The notes below the pieces were generated by a model. The model saw only the letters and a program-made list of their open reading frames with translations. It was not told the origin of the DNA and made no database searches. Position numbers and translations under genes: made by a program. Shown piece after piece: positions 28,831-37,961 of a stretch of DNA of 64,000 nucleotides (its first letter is position 1; each line of letters starts with the position of its first letter). The stretch comes from Riptortus pedestris (lineage: Eukaryota; Arthropoda; Insecta; Hemiptera; Alydidae). The stretch is from the NCBI GenBank assembly GCA_019009955.1, contig CM032228.1, positions 257,779,001-257,843,000 of the forward strand, read 5' to 3'.

Positions 28831-29223
28831 AAAAAAAATGCTAAGAAATCTTCATTATTGAAGAAGATGCTGTTTTGACTTTTACCAATATGTTTCTTAG
28901 CTGTCCAAATGTTTTCTCTCATTTTATGGCACCTAAAGATACTGCAAACTCGATTTTTAAAAATTGCTGGAGACGGAATTATAAAACTAAAGCTTCAGTA
29001 ATATTGTTTGTAGCTAGCTTTACCGGCAACAGAACTGACAAAACAATAAGTCTGTCAAACTGTAAACTGTTGCTCAGAGAGCTTCTACTCCCATCTACTG
29101 TTCTCTCCAACAAATGAACATCCCTTGAATCGTTGATAGAATAAGATTAATCCTTGTTTTTGAAATGCAATACCCCTCTTAAAGCTTTTCAGACTCTCTA
29201 TTAAATATTCTTTACATTTTTAA

Positions 29224-29456
29224 TGGGGGGCTCAGGTCGGCCGTGCGAGTTAAGGCGTTGGTCCTAATCTCACATGGTAGACCTAGAGTGGCGGGTTCCA
29301 TTCCCGCTCTGGGCAGTAGACATTTATTCAGTTATAGACTCATTAAATAAACTCCTTAGGCCCACCCTGGCAAGAAAAGGGTGGTAACCTGTAGATAACC
29401 TGTCCCGATTAGCCATAGTAGCATAAAGTGGATGTAAATAATAATAAACAAATAAC
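29224..29456 (+). mobile_element. tRNA-derived SINE, best-preserved copy
   Basis: The head has GGTCGGCCGTGCGAGTTAAG (box A-like) and GGCGGGTTCCATTCCCGC (box B-like, close to GGTTCRANTCC). These are RNA polymerase III promoter elements. The shared body and an AATAATAATAAACA tail follow. The four copies in this window define the family. Confidence 0.8.
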
Positions 29457-29616
29457 AAACAATTTTTTAATAGGTTGGGCCAATAAATAAAACTGCCTTC
29501 TTACTAGGCAGACTTTATTGTATATTGCACTACATGTTTGATGTCTTATACACGACCTCTTGAGAAACCATTCCTTTCCCGAGAGTGTCATTTCATTTGT
29601 AGCCGTCGAAACAAAC

Positions 29617-29677
29617 CTTCTGGACTGGGAACATTGCTAACAACATCTACAGTGTGGAAGGCAGTAAACGGATCAGC
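29617..29677 (-). CDS. Candidate antisense exon, phase-compatible with 27707-27819
   Basis: On the minus strand an AG acceptor (pyrimidine-rich CACCCCTTTCGG then ACAAAAG) precedes 20 codons, ADPFTAFHTVDVVSNVPSPE, plus one base. A GTTTGT donor follows. The single G left over would combine with AG of the 27707-27819 segment to give Glu, keeping that frame open to its stop. DPF is a known adaptor-binding tripeptide, but three residues prove nothing. The opposite strand is also open here, so this could be repeat sequence. Confidence 0.2.
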
Positions 29678-30392
29678 CTTTTGTAACCGAAAGGGGTGCA
29701 AACTATGATTTGGAGGCAATTTAAATCTCATTGAGACAGCTATAAGTTATCGACAAATAAGTTACATATTGAAGTTTATGTAATATTTTATGTGTTTTAT
29801 TTATTTGTGTATATACATAAATTTTATTTTAATAGACTGGTCTTAAAATTTTTTTATTTTTTCTTATTGAGAAGAAGAAACTGTCGGCGTAAGTAGAGAG
29901 TCATGAAGTGATGACTGAGGCGTACGCATAGCAATATACAATAACAATAAATTTTTAGCTTGTTTTTGAGAAATTTGATCGTAATACTTTATCATATATG
30001 GTGGAGTTTGTCGTTAAATCTGCTACATGATTCATTATAAAACAAATTTTAAAAAATGAAGAAGAGGGAAAGTGTTTAAAAAATATCACATTTTAAAAAA
30101 ATACGAAGTGGTTGTATATAAACCCACAAAAACATCCAGGGCTATCGTCTGTACAGCAAGAAGGTAAATCAGAAGAATATATTCATTATGAATTTTTTAA
30201 TTCCAGCGCATATAAAGGTACACATATTGACTAATGGGTTAGTTCAATCTTTGTATTTCAAGAAGAAACCATTTTTGTTTTAACCTGATGGACAATGGGT
30301 TACACTGCCAGTCCTTGATAATTGGCAAAAAAGAATTTGATGTTATTTCCTATTGATCTAATGTTGTCCTGAAATGAATTGTTTTCTTGTAG

Positions 30393-30503
30393 GGGGCTGA
30401 GGAAGGTCTCAGAAAGCTGCAAGCTCACTCTAGTCGCTGGCGATGAAACTTACGAAGGGATTGAGCAAGTTTCATCGTCTACTATATCAAGGGTCGTTCA
30501 AAT
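30393..30503 (+). CDS. EEIG1: EEIG1-like exon, short linker segment
   Basis: The acceptor is TTTTCTTGTAG ending at 30392 and the donor is CAAAT|GTACGT. It is in frame after either the 13190 or the 17998 exon (AG + G) and into the 33140 exon (AT + A). Thirty-six codons read GLRKVSESCKLTLVAGDE then TYEGIEQVSSSTISRVVQ. Homology was not recognised, but both phases fit, the splice sites are good and there is no stop. Another frame over the same bases hits a stop within 18 codons. Confidence 0.72.
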
Positions 30504-30912
30504 GTACGTCTCATCATAGACACATTTACTATTCACAACAATTCAATAATTGCCTTTTTTCAACCATCCTCAAATACTTAATCACGCACATTTTTATTTA
30601 TACTACCATTCTATTTTCAGCTCACTTTCTCATCTTATTTGTTTCATTTTTATTTCCCCGCTTAGCTCGCTTTTGTTTCTCTCTCTAATATAAATACTTC
30701 ATTTATTCGCATAATACACCTTTTGTCTCTTGTAGCTACTTTGTTTAACAGCTTATTTTCTTTTTCCATAACATATTTTATTATTTATTGTGTTTCTATT
30801 AATTATTATTCCACATTTATTATAATATTTATTTTCTACATTTTGTAGCAAACTTTTAAATATACTCTAAAACTTGCCTAATTATTATTGTCAATAATAT
30901 AATAATTTACAT

Positions 30913-30913
<1 letters not shown>

Positions 30914-30957
<44 letters not shown>

Positions 30958-30958
30958 C
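30914..30958. repeat. Poly-T tract (about 45 nt)
   Basis: An unbroken T run near 30914-30958. It could be the A-tail of a minus-strand retrocopy, but no insert was recognised beside it. Confidence 0.9.
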
Positions 30959-31670
30959 TTTCTCATTTTTAGTGTTTTAATGATGCTTTGATATATAGAC
31001 TTACTTTAGTTCTTTAAAATTCTGTCAAGCACTAGATGAACTGATACAAGGGAAGAAAGACTAATTGACACAACTAAAGTCAAAAAGAATCCATAAATCA
31101 CTAATGGAGTGTTTCAGGTTATTAGCCGTTTTCCAGCAGACTTTCTGCCAATAGGTTATTTTTAAAAAAATGGTTAGTTTTTAGAGATATGAGACCTCTT
31201 GCAGAACAGGAGATATCTTGTATACAGTGTGTTGGCTAGTAAACGAAAATAACTAATGGAAATAACAATGGAGGGAATAAACAAAAATAAATGAATGTTC
31301 TCTTAACTCTCAGAGCATTCAATTAAGGACCAATAAAAAAAAAATAAGTATTACCTGACGAAGGCTCCCATCACCCGTGCCAAAACTTTTATAAGGCACA
31401 CTGTAACTAGCCGTTATTTTTACTTGCTAAATCAAATCGAGACTATGAAATTTTATTAAAATCCTCCCTGTCCTTTAGAAATTTGCAACAAATAGGAAGG
31501 TCGGTAAAAGAATGAAAACTTCAAATGGTTAGTTATTACAATCACATTTAGAGAATGAAAAATGTACTGTACATTGAATTACAACCCCGAAGTAGCCAGG
31601 AAGATTACATCGATATGTAAAGATATTAGACAAATCACTTGGAAATATCCAAACAGAGTAAAAATAGTTA

Positions 31671-31796
31671 TTTATTATACAAGTGACGAAAGTAGATCAT
31701 TTTACAACTCGAGTGAAACGTTTACCCACACGAGCGAAGCGAGTGTGGTAATTTCACGAGAGTTGTAAATTCTACTTTCGTCACGAGTGTAATATT
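31671..31796. repeat. Near-perfect palindromic element
   Basis: TTATTATACAAGTGACGAAA and GTAGATCATTTTACAACTCG are inverted at CGAGAGTTGTAAATTCTAC and TTTCGTCACGAGTGTAATA. They close on the centre CACACGAGCGAAGCGAGTG. TTTTTTTCTGTAATCGTG (about 31799) and AACGATTACAGAAAAA (about 32274) form a wider inverted pair that may bound a larger element including GTGAAGAAAGTGA repeats at 32172-32215. Confidence 0.8.
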
Positions 31797-33139
31797 AATT
31801 TTTTTCTGTAATCGTGTAATACATGATCAGATCTAACCAGAATATGAACAAAATTAGGATGTTGTGAAGTTTATGGTATGTTGTTGGTAGGTTATAAGCA
31901 TGGTTGTGAAAGGTTATAAGCATAGTTATAAAACAACTAGTGATGATTGTGAAGTAGTGCAGTTATAAACAAGTGCAGGTTATAAACAAGGAAGGTAATT
32001 ATTATTATATTTAAATTTTAAAATATATTAATTATTTCCACCAATAATTCATTCACATTTCAATTTATTTTGTTAAAATAAATTCTTACAATATTAAGAA
32101 ACATTTAAAAGCATATAACTTCCAACTTCAAATTATTTTTTAATTTATACTTATTACTAATTAAGAAAGCAATTCACTTTCTTCACTTGTGAAGAAAGTG
32201 ATTACTTTCTTCACTCTATTGCAAAATGTTTCACTTCTTCACTCATTTCAGTTTAGTAATGTTACCATTATTCAACGATTACAGAAAAACCAGCTTTAAC
32301 CATTAAAAGATAAATTCAAATCAACAGATACCGAATATAATGTATAAACTGTATGGTTTGCAATAAAAGTTATATAGGGGAATCATCACAATTACTCAGT
32401 ACTGAGAGGAATCAGACAACACATGATAAACGTTGATCATAAGGACAATAAAATATGCCTAGCCAGTCACACGATTAAAAAGACCCATCGTTTTGATTGT
32501 GAAAACGTAAGTATAATAGAAAAAGAATGAAATATAAACAAGAGGAAAATAAAAGAGAATATGCAAATTAAAAAAATAAAAAGAAGGTGATCAATAAGAA
32601 AACGAAGATAAAGCATCTGAATTATATATATTTTAATTTATTAGAAACTTTAAAGTAATACTTGATCAACTATAAGTTTCTCATTTACTTTTTAGACTAC
32701 AGTTCATTAGGGATAATCGATATATTTTTATTTTGTGGTGTATCGATCTAAGTTGAGCCGGCATGCTTTGCCTAGCCATTCTCAAACTGGTACGGCTAGT
32801 CGAAGGTCCTATAGAATGATGTAGCCATTAGCTCAGATGCCTTTTTGTAGTAGAATTTATCCTGCCATGGCCATATGGTCACCAAACTAGTAGAGAAATA
32901 AAAATGATTTTAATAATCATTTGAAGTTTTCATCCTTTTGTCGGCCTTCCCTATAGGTTAGTTCAAGTGAAGATAAATAGGTCATATTTTCAAAATTAAA
33001 AATATGCGAGAGACATAATATGTAAATTCATATGCAATAATTTATAACTTAGCAATCGAAGATTTTTTTTTTTTCTAAATGTACCATTATTATATTATGT
33101 ATAAGTTGAGAACTGATTTAATCTCTTGCTGTACTATAG

Positions 33140-33327
33140 AAATAATGGAGGTCCAGTGGAAACAGGATCGTTGGACCGAGGTAAAGCTGCCCTCGAGAGG
33201 AGGAAGAAAGCTGCTGAGGAGGGCCCTGCCATCGGCCGTGTAGAATTCACACGCGTTAATCCTAATTCGTTAATAGATCAAATTTTGAAATCCACCAACA
33301 TTGGCCAAGAAGATGACACCTCACAAA
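33140..33327 (+). CDS. EEIG1: EEIG1-like exon: conserved C-terminal motif
   Basis: The acceptor is ACTATAG ending at 33139 and the donor is CACAAA|GTAAGC. The reading is NNGGPVETGSLDRGKAALER, a basic RRKKAAEEG stretch, then IGRVEFTRVNPNSLIDQILK and STNIGQEDDTSQ. The core R-(V/I)-(N/D)-P/A-x-L-(I/V)-(D/E)-x-I matches the conserved vertebrate motif just before the final block (TRIDADAIVEKI). The exon leaves one base (A) that joins GT of the last exon to make Ser. Confidence 0.93.
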
Positions 33328-34948
33328 GTAAGCTACTACCATTATAATAATATTATAACTTTGTAAACAAATATTTCTATTTCTCGTTGCCATTTACCTC
33401 CTCCAGTGGCACTTATTTGAACAGCCTGCACATTTCATGCCATATGATCGGGCCCCAGATTTTAAGCACGCCTGATTTTCATGGAAATCACAGCATTCAA
33501 AGTACTCATCAAATCATTTTTATTTCTCTTTTTAGAGTGCTCCAGGTTTTAATTACAGTTGTTTAAAAAAATTTAATATGGGCAGCAAAAGACTAACTTG
33601 TACTCCTATTAAATTAAACATACAAATTGTTAGTATCAAATGTAAATTCATGACAGAAATCTTGGTTTGCCATTACTCACAACAAACTTATAGAACTTAA
33701 ACATACACTTTGTGAATGGGCTTCCTCAAAAAAACTATTTAGAAGAGACGAATTAGTCTTTTCAAGGTTAAGAGAAGACGAACCCTACTGCCAACACTGC
33801 AACATTAGACTTACAATAAAACCTATACTAACTGACTGCTATCAAAGGGCTTGCATAGACCTACCATTCATTTTGACTGAATTACTACATGACTGTAGCC
33901 AGTACATAGACATCATATTTCACTACTTAAAACAAAACATTTTCAAAAAATGATAATGTAGGACAATTCTGAAAATATATGCAGAAATGAACATACTTAC
34001 TATGTTATTGAAACAAAAGTTCAGCTAAAATAAAAGTAATGTTTGCAACTTTTTTGTTTATTCTGTTGATGTCTAATGGGAGCTGTTTGCAATTAGCTAC
34101 GAATCTGTTGCAGATATAGAAGCCTTTATTTCTGTTACCCTAGACTAAATGACAGACACCAAAGCTTACAGATGTCATATACTTTATGGCAATATCTAGC
34201 TGACATCAAGGCTTATGAGCCTTGTCAAAATACCTTACTCCCAGGAACAAAACACTTTGAAAATGCTTTTCTAAGTCATTTGACGACTACTTTCAATGGT
34301 GATATTTCTCGAAAATTGATGGAGATAATTTTGAATAGTATAATTTTCCCTTGTAGATGTCTGATCTGACATGGAACGAGCCAGTATTGAATCGTCCATA
34401 CAACTATAATAGGCAAACATCGTCGTCACCCTGAGTCACGTAATTAATAAAGTAAGTGGGATATCTGAAAACTAGAGCTGTCTTGAACAGCTGTGCTCCC
34501 CCTGCAAATGTCTGCGATTCAATTATATAATGCCGAAAAGCAATGGTCCTTTATTCATATCACGTGTTCATATGTCGTCGAGTAGAGCGATGTATATCAG
34601 AGGTTTAGCTTTTTCCATTCTAGTCATGTTTTTGAATTAGTTGTATTTTGTAAGTCTTAAACGTGACAATAAATGTTGCCAAAACATTAGTGAAACAGAT
34701 GCAGGAGTTATTTCTACTTTGATGATCGATTCTATAACTATGTTATTAATTATAAACTAATAAAAATAATAATTGTTGAGTCTCTGAGTAGCCGTGTGGG
34801 TCAAGGTGTCGTGGCTTGACCAAGACAATCGAAACCACAAATTTTTCACTATTCCAGACCTGCAGACAGTAAATGTAGATTTTGGAAACCCAGATGTTAA
34901 TAATGGTTTTCTTTTTATACTTTTTACTATAATCCTATGTGATTCTAG
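33328..34948 (+). other. Last intron content
   Basis: Besides the LINE tail at 33680-33953 it contains a stretch at about 34778-34845 resembling a tRNA-like SINE head (GAGTAGCCGTGTGGGTCAAG), too degraded to call. Nothing else is recognised. Confidence 0.5.
33680..33953 (+). pseudogene. Non-LTR retrotransposon C-terminal relic
   Basis: KLIELKHTLCEWASSKK in one frame is followed, after a frameshift near 33738, by RRDELVFSRLREDEPYCQHC and NIRLTIKPILTDC, ending in TGA at 33951. The order R-DE-VL-RLR, C-x2-C and (V/I)KHILxxC is typical of Jockey/I-type LINE ends. It is in the sense orientation within the last intron. Confidence 0.7.
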
Positions 34949-35067
34949 GTTCTGGGCTTCAGTTATTTATCGCGAAGGATGGAACTACAGCCCTCGGAGG
35001 TCAAGAAGTCAAGAGTCATATGTCAACTGGTGTCTTCAAACAAGTAGTTATAGAAGAAAATAGGTAA
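34949..35067 (+). CDS. EEIG1: EEIG1-like last coding exon with stop
   Basis: The acceptor is GTGATTCTAG ending at 34948. Reading in the phase set by the 33140 exon gives SGLQLFIAKDGTTALGGQEV, then KSHMSTGVFKQVVIEENR and TAA at 35065-35067. Vertebrate EEIG1 ends with the same plan (L-LF-S-DG-TLSG-QL---VS-GVYEPVVIE). A wrong frame runs through the same bases from 34794, so that longer open reading is not the gene. A possible poly(A) signal AATAAA lies at 35485-35490. Confidence 0.95.
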
Positions 35068-35989
35068 CGAAGGCTCCTTCAACCCAACAGTGCCAACTTT
35101 TACTCTTATTATTATAAATTTATTCTTTACGAGCAAGTGATGTTCTTGATCTATTATTACACAAGTGGACAACCTGATATGCTTTTATTCTGTATATAAC
35201 ATTTTATGGAGTTATCTATAGAGTAAAGTTCTCCACTTTTTTTTTTTATAAGTTTCCTTCATTAAATGAATTAAGTCCATAATAAAAACAGCTAAAGCAA
35301 AAAGTATTGGGGCATCCTGAATATATTGAGAAAACAGAACACACATTTGAAATCTCGTGGTTTTGTAAAACATTGAAGACAGTTGTAACAGTTGTGAATC
35401 TATCATGCACCCAAAGCAATTTTTTACCCGTATAACATTCATTTCAAAGTCGAGTGAGCTTGTTTTTACATGTTTTAGTAATCGAATAAATCTTCATCAG
35501 TAATCAGTTAATAGATATATTGTCCTGTTTCAAATACTGACCTAAAATAACAATTCTTGACTTATTTAAGGCCTCTTGTAGTGTGTCTGATTTGAAGCAT
35601 CATTAAAAAAATACCTGAGTTCTAGATTCGTGGCTAACATAAACTTCCTCCTATCAGCCACAATTACTTCTAGAAAATGGCTCATACCTTATTGGGAAAA
35701 CTCTATTCAAGTATGGTTTTCTTAATCAAAATAATGTGAGTAAACAATTCCTAAAAGTTTAATAGATAAATAAAACTTATTATATTTCTAAAAAACATAA
35801 AATCATTGTAAATTCAAAGAAATTTATATTTCCCATACTCCTCGATTTAGATGCCTCTGGAATAGTTGATACATCAGAGTCCCCAACTTTTTTTTAAACT
35901 GGCAAACTGTTTATCTTTGTTTTTAAACAATTTAAATACTGGGTTCTTCAAAAAGTTGATGCAGATTTGCAGGGAAAATTACTAAAAAT

Positions 35990-36620
35990 ATAAAGAATAC
36001 TATTGACCAAGTTTAATCAACAATATACTATATTTACTATCATTTAGGAAATTTCATAATTCTATTTTCATAAAATGTCCTAGATTTATTGCTGAAAAAC
36101 TGATTGAGGTGCTTTTTGCAGTTGTCTAGTTAATTGCAATTGTTACCATTAAGGGAATTTTGGAAGGAACAAAACAAATGATAATGGGCTATGTCCAAGC
36201 TATATCGAGCCTGAGGTCAAACTCTCCAACGAAAGACGTGTATGTTCTGGCGTGGAAAACAATCTGTCTCCGATTCACCAACTCTGCCTGGTTCTCGTCA
36301 ATTGTTTCCTTTAGTGTCTCTCTAACTGACTAGTATTTTTCAGAGTTTATTGTTTCATTGTTAGCCAGTAGGCTTAGAACACAACAGCCTTCCAATCGCA
36401 CCGCCAACAGAGCATAACATGGATATTAGCCTTTCAAGTGGTTGGTTCTGGCTCACCTGAATGATCCCACGATCGTTTTTGCTCAACAGTATTTTAAACA
36501 AACAGTTTTTTCTCTATTGTCAAACGTTTAAAAAATGGATCGTTTTCATGGTGTTTGAGCAATAAATTGTGGTGCATTCAATTTGTCAGCCAAGACACCC
36601 CTCCAAGCAGAGAGGCGATT
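35990..36620 (-). pseudogene. Mariner-like transposase relic
   Basis: The minus strand shows, in broken frames, the landmarks of mariner transposases in order. These are NDPFFKR, then RSWDHSGEPEPTT, then VMLCWRCDWKAVVF (compare VMLCVWWDWKG), then ETIDEN-like, NRRQIVFHA-like, LDIAHYHLF (from the LAPSDYHLF region), NSLNG, and FFSNKSRTFYENRIMKLPK near 36060. Stops and frameshifts occur throughout, so it is inactive. The terminal inverted repeats were not located. Confidence 0.75.
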
Positions 36621-36983
36621 TGGCCAAGTTGAAATAAATGTTGATGTATGGTCGATTTGTATACTTGGAGCCTCGTTCCTATTTGCCAATCTGGTGGTTT
36701 TCTGAACTAAGGACCTTGATATATGTGAGCAAATTGGCCTTCCTCAGAGTTGGCGATCTTCAACACCAATCTTCTCCCTGTCTCAATTACTCATCCACTC
36801 TCCGCTCACTTACTGCATTGCCCCTGTATACAGCACATATTTTGTTTGTGGCTTAAGCTGCAATCTTGACTTCCTGCAAATAAAAATGCATCAAGTGATG
36901 AAAGATTTAAGTAAGTGTCGATATTGATAGGATTAAAGCACTGAAAAAAACCAAAAAAAAAACCCTTTCTCTCTCAAAACAAG

Positions 36984-37081
36984 TGACATCAAATTCTGAT
37001 ACCAAGGACTCGCTCGCCCTTTACAGCAAGCCAACAGCAGCCTTGTTGAAAACGGTGGAAACTTTCCAAACAGTCCGATAA
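36984..37081 (+). CDS. Exon-like open segment, unknown
   Basis: A pyrimidine-rich tract (36963-36975) and AAG precede an open reading of 31 codons, TSNSDTKDSLALYSKPTAAL then LKTVETFQTVR, ending in TAA at 37079-37081. It is less AT-rich than its surroundings. Its two leading bases would fit after the 33140 exon (A + TG = Met). No family is recognised. It may be a chance open stretch or an unrelated repeat. Confidence 0.15.
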
Positions 37082-37891
37082 ATAAATTCATAAAATCTAA
37101 AAATCTGTATGTACTAATATTTTATATTCTATTTCCATCCAAAACAATCAACAAATATGAAATGTGAAAGTGTTTGGCTTAAGAGCCCCAGGGAGGGGAG
37201 GATCCCACTCGTTGTCATATTTTGGTGGTTTACAGAACAACAATCGCTACTTCTTTATTCGAATCTGTACTAAATCATACTCGCGCAATGCTGAGCGGGT
37301 ACATAACTGTACAGTACTCTAAGCCGTTTAACCACACAGCTAAATCAAATGTTAGTGTGGGCCTTCATCTGCTACAGGAGTATAGTATGTTATCCACTTC
37401 TCCTCCCCCGTCACCACCATGTTTATATAACTAAAATAATTAAATTATCATCTTTTAATTATTGCACATACCAAGAGCATTAATATATATCTGTTTTAAA
37501 AATATTTCCATGCTGTCCCAATAAGTTTGGGCTGTCAATAATTGAAGGACAGAGTCATTAATTGTATCACTATTTTTAGAGATATCCCTAACATTAGGGA
37601 CATCATTATTTTTATTTTAATTTTCCTTAAGGAAAAAATAAATGAAAAAAGAAAAAAAATTGAAATATGGAATGGAATGTAGTTGATACTAGAGACTATT
37701 TACTGTTAAGCACATGTAAAATTGCGTATTGTGACAAATTGTGAATTACTTGCCTTTGTGTATGTTTGTATAGCCACATATAATTATATACGTATGTTAA
37801 TCATTAAAGATTTATTTTTATTTTATTTATTTTTTATTTTTTTTGAGAAAGAATCGATGATGCTTAATTGTTAATATGATTGATATTTCAG

Positions 37892-37961
37892 TAATCCTTC
37901 TAAGAGCCCTGTTGAAAAGCCTAAAGGACTGAAAAATGGACGCTGTTCCTCAATGTTTTAG
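37892..37961 (+). CDS. Candidate alternative terminal exon (22 residues, ends CSSMF)
   Basis: A good acceptor (TTGATATTTCAG ending at 37891) is followed by one base, then 22 codons reading NPSKSPVEKPKGLKNGRC-SSMF and TAG. AT-rich sequence with AATAAA at 38050-38055 and an A-run follows, as in a 3' UTR. The phase (one base needed) fits the EEIG1-like exons that end in two bases (13190, 17998, 30393), so it could be an alternative last exon replacing the conserved tail. It does not fit the exon that normally precedes the stop. It could also be the last exon of an unrecognised gene, or chance. The cysteine is five residues from the end, so it is not a standard CaaX box. Confidence 0.3.

Larger units (their letters stand above)
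18223..30392 (+). other. Large (12.2 kb) intron content
   Basis: It holds SINE copies (19046, 25762, 29224), family A copies (19257, 21620, 24330, 27957), a LINE tail (26515-26835), several TA tracts and the two antisense exon-like segments at 27707 and 29617. No sense exon with matching phases was found. Stretches 18.25-19.0, 20.3-21.6, 22.3-24.3 and 25.0-25.7 kb show nothing recognisable. Confidence 0.6.
30504..33139 (+). other. Intron content, 30.5-33.1 kb
   Basis: It contains a poly-T run (about 30914-30958), a palindrome at 31671-31796, a second one at 32172-32200, and otherwise AT-rich sequence. Confidence 0.6.

Noticed and set aside
34794..35063. 89-codon + strand frame across the last exon
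   Set aside because: Wrong phase: the family-matching tail is read in another frame from 34949 to the TAA at 35067.
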